In this document: in pieces, positions 48,831 to 57,223 of the stretch
How positions within the stretch are numbered: position 1 is the stretch's first letter
Layout: the number at the start of each line of letters is the position of its first letter
Assembly: GCF_947495725.1 (NCBI RefSeq)
Contig: NZ_CANLZZ010000003.1
Span: 534,485 to 598,484, forward strand
Direction: 5' to 3'
Length of the DNA: 64,000 nt
Source of the DNA: an uncultured Lutibacter sp.
Lineage (GTDB): Bacteria > Bacteroidota > Bacteroidia > Flavobacteriales > Flavobacteriaceae
The notes under the pieces: generated by a model
The model's database searches: none
Told to the model about the DNA's origin: nothing
What the model saw: the letters and a program-made list of their open reading frames with translations, nothing else
Program-made: the position numbers and the translations under genes

Positions 48831-50207
48831 ATGAGAAAATATACCACACTAATTTTAGCACTTGTAGTACTTTGGTCTTGTAAAAAAGAAACTCCTGTAA
48901 ACTATGTTTTATTTTCTGGTAACATAAGTAATACCAATGGAGGTGAATTAAAAATTAGTTCATTAAATGGTTTTTCAAAAACCATTAACGTAACAGACAC
49001 TGGAACACTTTCAGACACCCTTTACATTGAAGAAAACGACATTTACAACATTCGTTTTGAGCAAGTTAGATTTACATCTTATTTATCTCAAGGCGCGAAT
49101 ATTCAATTTGAAGTGGATGCTAAAAAACCTTCTAGCACCTTAAAACTTGCAGGAGACAATGCCGATTTAAACAATTATTACGCCTATAAAATGGGTAAAG
49201 ATTTTGATTTTATGATGGACCGAGAAGGAAGTTATAAAGTTGAAGAAAGTGCTTTTGAAACTAAAGTAATGGATTTTCAAAAAGACCTGGAGAGCAAATT
49301 AGAAGCTGTTAAAAATATTCCTGAAGGCATTAAAGCAAAAGAATTACGTGCTATTAACTATAGCAGATTAGGTAAAAAAGGAAATTATGAAAGAATGTAT
49401 GGTTATTTAACTGAAAATAGAGAATTTAAAGCTTCAGATGCCTTTAAAAAAGAATTAGAGGAAATCTCTTTAGATAATGGAGAAGACTACTTATATTCTT
49501 CAGACTACCAACAAATGGTAGCTAATAAAATACGAGAAAAAGCCTACAGTTTTTATCAAAACGATTCATTACCTTATAAAGAAGCAAACGCAAAGGCTAT
49601 TTCTGAAATTGAAAATGAAACCATAAGAAATGGTGAATTATATAAAGGTATTTCTATGATGTTATCTATGTCTTCCGATAAAGATAAAGACCTAAAAAAC
49701 TTTTTAAATGCTTCTACAAACCAAAAACATATTGCTAACGTAAAAGAAATATTTGAATCTTTAAAAGTTTTAGATGCAGGTCAACCTTCCCCTAAATTTA
49801 CAAACTATGAAAACTATGCTGGTGGAACAACTTCTTTAGACGATTTAAAAGGTAAATACGTATACATAGATGTTTGGGCAACTTGGTGTGGACCTTGTAA
49901 ATATGAAATTCCTTTTCTTCAAAAAATTGAAAAACAATATCATGGTAAAAACATTCATTTTGTAAGTATTTCTACAGATAAACAGAAAGATAAAGACAAA
50001 TGGAAACAAATGATTGCCGACAAAGAATTGGGAGGTATTCAATTAATAACAGATAATGACTTTAATACCTCTTTTGTAAATGATTACAAAATAATGGGAA
50101 TTCCTCAATTCATCTTAATAGATCCAAACGGAAATATTGTGCAAGCGAATGCTCCAAGACCTAGTGATGAAAAATTGATAGAATTATTTAATGAACTTGA
50201 TATATAA
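48831..50207 (+). CDS. TlpA-like lipoprotein (array B, second gene)
   Basis: A 458-residue lipoprotein with signal MRKYTTLILALVVLWSC (Cys17) followed by KKETPVNYVLFSG. The middle region is helical and charged. WCGPC is at 352-356 in DVWATWCGPCKYEIPFLQ, and cis-Pro in IMGIPQFILIDPNG. It ends NAPRPSDEKLIELFNEL. It is the counterpart of 27078-28499 in array A: both share the VNYxxxSG start, the KxEIPFL motif after the active site and the APRPS near the end. A gap of 101 bases follows before the next array gene. Confidence 0.88.
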   Translation: MRKYTTLILALVVLWSCKKETPVNYVLFSGNISNTNGGELKISSLNGFSKTINVTDTGTLSDTLYIEENDIYNIRFEQVRFTSYLSQGANIQFEVDAKKPSSTLKLAGDNADLNNYYAYKMGKDFDFMMDREGSYKVEESAFETKVMDFQKDLESKLEAVKNIPEGIKAKELRAINYSRLGKKGNYERMYGYLTENREFKASDAFKKELEEISLDNGEDYLYSSDYQQMVANKIREKAYSFYQNDSLPYKEANAKAISEIENETIRNGELYKGISMMLSMSSDKDKDLKNFLNASTNQKHIANVKEIFESLKVLDAGQPSPKFTNYENYAGGTTSLDDLKGKYVYIDVWATWCGPCKYEIPFLQKIEKQYHGKNIHFVSISTDKQKDKDKWKQMIADKELGGIQLITDNDFNTSFVNDYKIMGIPQFILIDPNGNIVQANAPRPSDEKLIELFNELDI

Positions 50208-50308
50208 GTGCAATTAAAATGAATTCTTTTTAACATTTCTTTAGGAAGGGATACAGCCAATTATATACACTTTATTATATACCAATTAAGTCAATAAATC
50301 TTAAAAAA

Positions 50309-51505
50309 ATGAACAGATTCTTTAGCACAATTTTATTAGCAACCTTTACAATGGTTTTTGTTGCTTCTTGCAATTCTGAAAAAAAAGAGAATAAACACCC
50401 AAACCAATTTACTGTTGATGGTGAAATAAAAGGGCTAACAGGTGACTTGTATTTTAGACATCCTGATAAAGAATACACAAGAGAAACACCTCCTGATACT
50501 CTTAAATTTATAAATGGAAAAATTCATTTTTCAGATACTATTTCTAAACTTACATTAATAAGGGCGTATCCAAGTTTTACTGGACCCGATAACAAATTAT
50601 TTAAGATTCCTAAGGGTGGAAGAGGAATGTTTCCTGTAAAGTGTGGTTATTTAATGTTTTATGCCTTTCCCGGAGCAAAAATTACAATACAAGGTGAAGC
50701 AACAGATTTTATGAACGCTTACCCTAGTGGTGACCAATTTAATAATAGTTTGGCGGCAGCAAATAAATTAACTTTTCCAAACTATAATAAAATGGGAAAT
50801 TTAGCTGTTCAAAATACATATGAAACAGATTCCATAAAAATGAAAGAAAATGATGTAATATCCGAGGAGATTTTCAAGAAAAATACCGAAGATTTAATTG
50901 CACATATAAAAGCAAATCCAAATTCATTAGGCGGCGCTTGGTACTTAAATGATATGTTGCTTAGACGCCAAATTGATGATGATAAAGCCGAAGAATTATT
51001 TACTAATCTTTCAAAAGATTTATCGGAATATGAAGATTATAAAAATGTTGCTTCCAGAATAGAAGGAACAAAATCAACAAAAGAAGGTTTCCCTGTACCA
51101 TCTATAAAAACTACGGCTACTTTAGACGGTAAAGAATTTGATATAAATTCATTGAGGGGAAAATATGTTTTAATCGATTTTTGGGGTATTTGGTGTGGAC
51201 CTTGTGTTGCTGAAATGCCACAAGTAAAAGAATTTCAAGAAAAACATAAAGAAAAACTGGTTGTTTTAGGAATCAATTCTGGAGATAGTAAAGAAAAAAT
51301 TGACGAGTTCGTTAAAAAACATGATTATACGTGGAGGCAGTTAATGAGTGATAAAGCTAATACTTCAGATAATTTTGTTAACCGTTTTAATGTACAAGGA
51401 TTTCCTACCAAATTTATTATTGATCCAAGAGGAAATATTGTAAAAAAATATTTAGGTGGTGGCGAAGACGCTTTTAAACTTTTAGAAGAATTATTAAACA
51501 AATAA
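50309..51505 (+). CDS. TlpA-like lipoprotein, LYFRHPDK type (array B, third gene)
   Basis: A 398-residue lipoprotein with signal MNRFFSTILLATFTMVFVASC (Cys21), then NSEKKEN. The N-terminal domain has LYFRHPDKEYTRET, FTGPDNKLFKIP and FPVKCGYLMFYAFPGA. WCGPC is at 295-299 in DFWGIWCGPCVAEMPQ. The last 129 residues are almost the same as those of the array A gene at 24582-25772 (13 differences counted by eye), while the signal peptide and linker have diverged more. This suggests a recent copy or gene conversion. The following gene starts 8 bases after its stop. Confidence 0.88.
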   Translation: MNRFFSTILLATFTMVFVASCNSEKKENKHPNQFTVDGEIKGLTGDLYFRHPDKEYTRETPPDTLKFINGKIHFSDTISKLTLIRAYPSFTGPDNKLFKIPKGGRGMFPVKCGYLMFYAFPGAKITIQGEATDFMNAYPSGDQFNNSLAAANKLTFPNYNKMGNLAVQNTYETDSIKMKENDVISEEIFKKNTEDLIAHIKANPNSLGGAWYLNDMLLRRQIDDDKAEELFTNLSKDLSEYEDYKNVASRIEGTKSTKEGFPVPSIKTTATLDGKEFDINSLRGKYVLIDFWGIWCGPCVAEMPQVKEFQEKHKEKLVVLGINSGDSKEKIDEFVKKHDYTWRQLMSDKANTSDNFVNRFNVQGFPTKFIIDPRGNIVKKYLGGGEDAFKLLEELLNK

Positions 51506-51513
51506 AAAATATT

Positions 51514-52710
51514 ATGAAATTTAAATCTGTATTAGTTGTATTAACCCTTCTCTCATTCTTAACATCGTGTAAAGAATCGGTAAAAGAAGAAAAATATGAT
51601 GGTTATGTTATTTCTGGAACCGTAAAAGGTATTGATAATGTTTATATAAAACTTACAAATACTGGCGCAAGAGATATAAAAAATATTAAGATTATTGACA
51701 GCGTTCAAATAATTAATGGAAAATTTAGTTTCAAGGGAAAAGTTGATAATGTTGATATGGTAAGTGTTGAAATCGACTCTAAATTTCGCGGTAGATTTAT
51801 GCTTGAAAATAGCCCAATAAACATTGCCATTGATGTAACCGACCTTAGTGAAAGAAATTCATATTTTACTCCAGTAGTTACAGGCTCTAAAAGCCATGAT
51901 ATTTATGCCGAAATTGAAAAAAAATCATCAGCAATTTTTGATAAAGAAAAATACAAACCAATTGATGAACTTAAAGACTTATTTGCCACAGCAAAAAAAA
52001 CGAAAGAGCAAAAAGATTTGGATATTGCAGTAGCTAAACAAAAAGAGTTAGCTCCTTTAATTGAAGAAAGAAGTGATGCTTATAAACAAATTAAATATGA
52101 TTTTGTAAAAGCAAATCCAAGTTCTCCAGTCGCTGTTCATGTTTTAGGGTATCAATATACTGAAGGTAGAATGACTAAGGAACAATTAAAGGAATTTTAT
52201 CATTTATTTAAAGGTGAAGCTGTAAAAACGGGATTCTACAAATATTATATGACCAAAGTTTACAAAGATAATTTTGAAAATTTAGGTGTTGGTAATACTG
52301 CTCCCGATTTTACTTTAACAACTGTTAATGGTGAAAATTTTACTTTATCTAAAGTAAAAGCAACATACAAACTAGTTGACTTTTGGGCTTCTTGGTGTAT
52401 ACCTTGCAGAGCATCTTTTCCTCACTTAAAAGATTTAAGAAAACAATACAAAAAAGATGGTTTTGTAATTGTAGGAATTGGAACGGCCGACGAAGAAGAT
52501 AAATGGCGTAAAGCTATTGAGGAAGATAAAACACCTTGGATTCATGTGTTCGATGCCAGTGAAAAACGTGCATATGGTCCAGTAGCAAAAAAATACGGAG
52601 TGCCACATTTACCAACAACCTTTTTAATGGATAGTAATCAAAAAATTGTTTTACGTAATCCTACAAAAGAAGAATTGGATGCTAAGCTTAAAGAATTATT
52701 TGGACATTAA
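51514..52710 (+). CDS. TlpA-like lipoprotein with WCIPC active site (array B, fourth gene)
   Basis: A 398-residue lipoprotein with signal MKFKSVLVVLTLLSFLTSC (Cys19), then KESVKEE. The DUF4369-like N-terminus reads YVISGTVKGIDNVYIKL, GKFSFKGKV and FMLENSPINIAI. WCIPC is at 294-298 (DFWASWCIPCRASFPHLKDL), with Ile in place of Gly, and cis-Pro in VPHLPTTFLMD. It is closest to the array A gene at 23373 (shared GIGTADEE, KTPWIH, NPxxxELDxKLKEL). Confidence 0.88.
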   Translation: MKFKSVLVVLTLLSFLTSCKESVKEEKYDGYVISGTVKGIDNVYIKLTNTGARDIKNIKIIDSVQIINGKFSFKGKVDNVDMVSVEIDSKFRGRFMLENSPINIAIDVTDLSERNSYFTPVVTGSKSHDIYAEIEKKSSAIFDKEKYKPIDELKDLFATAKKTKEQKDLDIAVAKQKELAPLIEERSDAYKQIKYDFVKANPSSPVAVHVLGYQYTEGRMTKEQLKEFYHLFKGEAVKTGFYKYYMTKVYKDNFENLGVGNTAPDFTLTTVNGENFTLSKVKATYKLVDFWASWCIPCRASFPHLKDLRKQYKKDGFVIVGIGTADEEDKWRKAIEEDKTPWIHVFDASEKRAYGPVAKKYGVPHLPTTFLMDSNQKIVLRNPTKEELDAKLKELFGH

Positions 52711-52730
52711 AAAATAAACAAAATTTTATT

Positions 52731-53945
52731 ATGAAAACTTCCTACTTTTTTAAATTAATAGCAATAGTACTTTTTGTAGTTAGTTGTAATGAGAAACCAT
52801 TAGAACCAGGAAAATATCGTATAAATGGAACGGTAATTGGGTTAGATAATGGAGAATTCTACTTATCTAATTATCCAAATCCGGTAGATACTATTAAAAT
52901 TAAAAACGGGAAGTTTCAAATAGAAAAAGAACTAAAAGATATTGTCAATCAAATTTCATTATTAAAAGATGTTTCTAAAAGAGGAATAACAGAAGAAAAC
53001 AATTTATCCCTGTTTGTTGAACCTTCTATTATGACTTTAAACCTTAACTATGAAGACTTTTCAAAATCGAAACTAGAAGGTTCCAAAACTCAAAATGATA
53101 GATATAGACTTGACGAAATTCGAAATGACATAGCTTCAAATTACAAAGAAGAGCAAGAATATTTTGAAAGCATTATTCAAAAGTATAGAGAAAGAAGCTC
53201 TTCTGGAGCTTCAGCTGAAGAATTGGAAGCTATAAAATATGAGGACAATGAAGCTAGAGAAAAATTAGCTCCAATGTGGGCTAAACAAAGCGAAGCAACT
53301 TTAAAATTTATTAAAGAAAATCCAAAATCGTTTATTAGTGTTCACTCTTTATTATATCAATTAGGAAATATGAAATATAATGAAGCAAAAGCTTTGTTAG
53401 ATCAATTTAATCCTGAATTCTTAAAAACAGATTTTGGTACTAGATTGGTGAATGAAATTGGAAATATGCAAAAAGGAGTACCTGGTGCCCTTGCAGGTAA
53501 TTTTGATACTATAGATATTAATGGAAATCCAATAAAACTGGAAGACTTTAAGGGAAAATACCTTTTAATAGATTTTTGGGCATCTTGGTGTGTACCTTGT
53601 AGAAAAGGCAACCCACATTTAATTAGTTTATTTAAAAAATACAACCCAAAAGGGTTAGAAATAATAGGTGTATCTGATGATGATCGCGCCAAAGATAAAT
53701 GGCGTAAGGCAGTAGAAAAAGATCAAATTGGTATTTGGTACCAAATACTTAGAGGTACTAAAACTATTGATGGAAAACCAGATTTTAATGATAAATCTAC
53801 CGACATCAGTAACAAGTATAATATAAGTTCTTTACCTACAAAAATATTGGTTGGACCAGATGGTGTAATAATTGGCAGATATGGTGGCGGAGGCGGAACC
53901 GATGAAGATATGGATAAAGATTTACTCGAAATATTTAAAAATTAA
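52731..53945 (+). CDS. TlpA-like lipoprotein with WCVPC active site (array B, fifth gene)
   Basis: A 404-residue lipoprotein with signal ending VLFVVSC (Cys19), then NEKPLEPG. The N-terminal part is a shorter DUF4369-like domain (YRINGTVIGLDNGEFYLSN, GKFQIEKEL). WCVPC is at 286-290 (DFWASWCVPCRKGNPHLISL), and cis-Pro in ISSLPTKILVGPDG. It ends in a Gly-rich RYGGGGGTDEDMDKDLLEIF. It has no close counterpart in array A, so it is either a loss there or a gain here. Confidence 0.87.
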   Translation: MKTSYFFKLIAIVLFVVSCNEKPLEPGKYRINGTVIGLDNGEFYLSNYPNPVDTIKIKNGKFQIEKELKDIVNQISLLKDVSKRGITEENNLSLFVEPSIMTLNLNYEDFSKSKLEGSKTQNDRYRLDEIRNDIASNYKEEQEYFESIIQKYRERSSSGASAEELEAIKYEDNEAREKLAPMWAKQSEATLKFIKENPKSFISVHSLLYQLGNMKYNEAKALLDQFNPEFLKTDFGTRLVNEIGNMQKGVPGALAGNFDTIDINGNPIKLEDFKGKYLLIDFWASWCVPCRKGNPHLISLFKKYNPKGLEIIGVSDDDRAKDKWRKAVEKDQIGIWYQILRGTKTIDGKPDFNDKSTDISNKYNISSLPTKILVGPDGVIIGRYGGGGGTDEDMDKDLLEIFKN

Positions 53946-53970
53946 ACATATAATTAAAAGTTTATTCTAA

Positions 53971-55155
53971 ATGAAAATTCAATTTAATCTTAAATTATTA
54001 CAAATATTAAGTTTAATTGTCCTAATTATTTCAACTAGCTGTAAAGAAGACGTTAAACACGATGGCTATTACATATCTGGTACCGCGAATTACCCAGACA
54101 ATACAGAAATTAAACTTATTGAAAATTTGCCTGGAATGTTAACTGGAAAAGTTATTGATAGCACGCTTATAAAAAATAACCAATTTGAATTTAAAGGTAA
54201 AGTTAACCAAGTTGATTATGTTAATATTTCGGTAGATTCAAAATATAAGGGTAGTTTTTTCTTGGAGAACAGTGAAATTAGTATAGCCCTGAATGATGAC
54301 TCCTTCACACCTATTATCAATGGTTCAAAAATGACGGATACTTATAATGAAATACAAGCAAAAATTTCAGAAGTATATAAACAGAAAAAATATGATACCA
54401 TAAAAAAAGTTAGTGCCCAAATAGGAAAAGCCAAAAAACTAGGTGATAAAAAACTATTAGATAAAACTTTAGCCAATTTAAATAATCTAACACCTTTAAT
54501 AGAGGAACAAGCACAATCAGTAAAGAATATCAAATTTGACTTTATCAAAGCTAATCCAAGTTCACCAGTTGCAATCCATGTTTTAGGATACACTTTTATT
54601 GAAGGAAGTATGAACAGAGATGAATTAAAAGAATATTACCATCTATTTACTGGAGATGCAATTAAAACGTTTTTTTACAAAGAGCACATGACAAGTGTTT
54701 ATAAAAATGCCTTTGAAAATCTTCAAGTTGGTACAATTGCTCCTGATTTTACCTTGCCTACAACAACCACAACTAACATTACTTTATCTAAAGTAAAAGC
54801 TAAATATATTTTAGTCGATTTTTGGGCGAGTTGGTGCGTACCATGCAGGGCTTCATTTCCACATTTAAAAGAGTTACGAAAAAAATATGCGAAAAATGGA
54901 GATTTTGAAATAGTTGGAGTTGGCACAGCAGATCCTAAAGATAAATTGCTAAAAGCCATTAAAGAAGATAATACTCCTTGGATACACGTATTCGACATTG
55001 CTGAAAATCATCAATATGGTGAAATTGCAAAAAAATATAGTGTTCCTCACCTACCAACAACATTTTTAATAGAATCAAAAACTTTAAAAATAATTCTTAG
55101 AGATCCGAGAAAGGAAGAATTGGATAGTAAATTAGAAGCGTTATTTGGAAACTAA
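53971..55155 (+). CDS. TlpA-like lipoprotein with WCVPC active site (array B, sixth gene)
   Basis: A 394-residue lipoprotein with signal MKIQFNLKLLQILSLIVLIISTSC (Cys24), then KEDVKHDG. The DUF4369-like N-terminus reads YYISGTANYPDNTEIKL, QFEFKGKV and FFLENSEISIAL. WCVPC is at 288-292 in DFWASWCVPCRASFPHLKEL, and cis-Pro in VPHLPTTFLIE. It is very similar to 51514 in the linker (FIKANPSSPVAIHVLGY against FVKANPSSPVAVHVLGY), which suggests a tandem duplication inside array B. Confidence 0.88.
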   Translation: MKIQFNLKLLQILSLIVLIISTSCKEDVKHDGYYISGTANYPDNTEIKLIENLPGMLTGKVIDSTLIKNNQFEFKGKVNQVDYVNISVDSKYKGSFFLENSEISIALNDDSFTPIINGSKMTDTYNEIQAKISEVYKQKKYDTIKKVSAQIGKAKKLGDKKLLDKTLANLNNLTPLIEEQAQSVKNIKFDFIKANPSSPVAIHVLGYTFIEGSMNRDELKEYYHLFTGDAIKTFFYKEHMTSVYKNAFENLQVGTIAPDFTLPTTTTTNITLSKVKAKYILVDFWASWCVPCRASFPHLKELRKKYAKNGDFEIVGVGTADPKDKLLKAIKEDNTPWIHVFDIAENHQYGEIAKKYSVPHLPTTFLIESKTLKIILRDPRKEELDSKLEALFGN

Positions 55156-55173
55156 TTGTAAAATAGATAGAAT

Positions 55174-55653
55174 ATGAAAAAAAATATGGTTACAATAATT
55201 GCTTTTTTAACCTCTGTTTATCTCATAAACGCACAAGATAGCAATATAAGGTTAGAAGCACCAAATCATATGAATCCTGTAAGTGTTGGAGCCACAATAT
55301 TAGATGGTAAATTGGCCGGTGAAAAAACTGTTTTAATTAAAACCAATATAATGAATGGTTACCATATATATGCCTATGTTCCTTCTGGTGAAGCATATAT
55401 AAACTCCGAAATAGGAATAGATTTAATAAAAGGAGTTGAGTTAGTAGGAAATTGGGAAAAATCAGCTCCACAAACCTATCCTGGTAAATCCCATCTTTTA
55501 ATATATAAAAATGAGAATACCTTTAAACATAAAATAAAAGTTGGAAAAGAGGTTGTAAAGGGCACAAAAATTAAATGTTGGATATACTACCAATGTTGTG
55601 ATGCCAGAATTTGTTTTCCTCCAAAAAAGAAAGAAATAGAATTAACTTTATAA
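55174..55653 (+). CDS. Exported stand-alone DsbD-alpha-like domain
   Basis: A 159-residue protein with signal peptide ending LINAQ (about residue 20). The remainder looks like the N-terminal (alpha) domain of DsbD: KTNIMNGYHIYAYVPSG near the start and YYQCCDARICFPPKKKEIEL at the end. The Cys-Asp-x-x-x-Cys spacing (C147-C152) is that of the DsbD-alpha redox pair, with a further Cys just before it. It has neither the membrane (beta) nor the thioredoxin (gamma) domain. In DsbD the alpha domain passes electrons to periplasmic partners, so here it may feed the TlpA-like lipoproteins encoded just upstream (18-base gap). The partner assignment is inferred. Confidence 0.7.
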   Translation: MKKNMVTIIAFLTSVYLINAQDSNIRLEAPNHMNPVSVGATILDGKLAGEKTVLIKTNIMNGYHIYAYVPSGEAYINSEIGIDLIKGVELVGNWEKSAPQTYPGKSHLLIYKNENTFKHKIKVGKEVVKGTKIKCWIYYQCCDARICFPPKKKEIELTL

Positions 55654-55663
55654 ACCATATTAA

Positions 55664-57148
55664 ATGAAAAAACTTATTAAAAGTATAACAACTCTTTGCT
55701 TATTGTTCATATTTGTTTCAACCATTTATGGTCAAACAGAAAAATCCAACCTTAAAATATTGTACGTTGGTAACAATCCAGATAAACCATTGTCTGAAAA
55801 AGAAATATCTAGAATATCTAGTAATTTAGACAGAGCTAAAGAGTTAAGAAATACAAGAACACCAGATTTTAAGCAATTCTTAAATCAATATTTCAATAAA
55901 GTAGATGTAGTTTTTAATGATGATTTTAAAGAAGAAATGTCTACCGATTATGATGTTACAATTATTGATGCATATTTAACGCCTTATGAAGGTGGTTATG
56001 TTAAAGATTCTACAGGGCAAATAACCGGTTATGAAACAAGAAAATTCTTAACAGAAAACTTTAGTGATGCAACTATTATGATTGGTGAACCATCAGCTTT
56101 TATTGGTCAAGGTCGTGAATTAAAAATTGACCATTTATGCTTATGTCTAGATGCACATGCACATGGAATGAAATTAAAGCATCCAATATTTAATGAACCT
56201 TATAAAATTGATATTTCTTATGAAGATGTAAAATATACTGGAAACTATAAAGTACGTTATGGCGGTCGTAATTTAGGAGTATCGCAACCAATGTGGCGCA
56301 TACAAACTGAAGGTTATAGAGATGGAAAAGGATTTCCTGTTGGTTTAGTTTCAACAGGTTATAATTTTGATAATGGAATTGATGCTGAATGGATCTCTAG
56401 TGGAACTTGCGATAAAGGTATTGAGGCTACCGCTATTGGTAGACATGCCAATTTTTTACATTGGGGTTTTGCTGCAGCACCAGAATATTTAACAGAAAGT
56501 GCTAAGCTAGCATTTATTAATGCCATTCATTATATAGCACCTTTTAAAGGTGCTAAACAAATTACCCGTAAAATTAAAGGTATTCAATTAAAAAAATATT
56601 TAAGAGAGCAACAATGGACCTTATCTGATGAAGGATCTTCTCGTTGGTTGGCTTACATTGCTGAATCTGATAAAAAATTCAATGAAGAAAAGAAAAAAAT
56701 TCAAGCAAAGAAAGATGCCGGTAAAGAACTGACAAAATTTGAAGAAATGTCTTTGCAAATGCCAGAAAGAAATGAAACAAGAGCTTGGACTATTAGACAT
56801 GAATCTCAAGAATTGAAAGATAAATTTGGTGAAAATTGGGCAGCTTATGAAAATTATTATAAAGAAAATATGGATTATTTCTACCCTTTAAAAGAAGGCT
56901 GGTATAAATATGACGTAGATGAAGATGCTAAATCACTTGGAATTCCAAATAACGATATTAAACTACTTGAAAAAGCAGTAAAAATGTTAACCAATAATAA
57001 GCAATCTGAAATGGCCAAACGCATACTTACTCGGTATACAAATGAATCATTTGAAACAGCAAAAGAATGGACAAATTGGCTAAATAAAAACCATAAGAAA
57101 CTATATTTTTCAGAAGGCGATGGTTATAAATATATTGTTTTGCCTTAA
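55664..57148 (+). CDS. Unrecognised exported protein at the end of array B
   Basis: A 494-residue protein with signal MKKLIKSITTLCLLFIFVSTIYGQ. Residues about 30-290 look like an alpha/beta domain (LKILYVGNNPD, DVTIIDAYLTPYEGG, ATIMIGEPSAF, LVSTGYNF) with conserved-looking CLCLDAHAHGMKLKHPIF and HANFLHWGFAAAPEYL. The first part is reminiscent of ThuA/glutamine-amidotransferase-like folds, though no Cys-His-Glu triad is clear. Residues 300-494 are helical and charged with two Trp-rich segments. It is 10 bases after the DsbD-alpha gene, thus part of the array transcript. Its metal-ligand-like His/Asp/Cys cluster makes an enzyme likely. Function unknown. Confidence 0.7.
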   Translation: MKKLIKSITTLCLLFIFVSTIYGQTEKSNLKILYVGNNPDKPLSEKEISRISSNLDRAKELRNTRTPDFKQFLNQYFNKVDVVFNDDFKEEMSTDYDVTIIDAYLTPYEGGYVKDSTGQITGYETRKFLTENFSDATIMIGEPSAFIGQGRELKIDHLCLCLDAHAHGMKLKHPIFNEPYKIDISYEDVKYTGNYKVRYGGRNLGVSQPMWRIQTEGYRDGKGFPVGLVSTGYNFDNGIDAEWISSGTCDKGIEATAIGRHANFLHWGFAAAPEYLTESAKLAFINAIHYIAPFKGAKQITRKIKGIQLKKYLREQQWTLSDEGSSRWLAYIAESDKKFNEEKKKIQAKKDAGKELTKFEEMSLQMPERNETRAWTIRHESQELKDKFGENWAAYENYYKENMDYFYPLKEGWYKYDVDEDAKSLGIPNNDIKLLEKAVKMLTNNKQSEMAKRILTRYTNESFETAKEWTNWLNKNHKKLYFSEGDGYKYIVLP

Positions 57149-57190
57149 TTGATGAAGAAACAAATTAATACTTTGTGATTTGAATTAGTT

Positions 57191-57219
57191 AAAAACACCT
57201 TGAAAATCAAGGTGTTTTT
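57191..57219. terminator. Bidirectional terminator between array B and the alginate operon
   Basis: AAAAACACCTTG (57191-57202) pairs with CAAGGTGTTTTT (57208-57219) around a 5-base loop. T-runs lie on both strands. It stands between the convergent ends of the array B transcript and the lyase operon. Confidence 0.9.
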
Positions 57220-57223
57220 TTTA

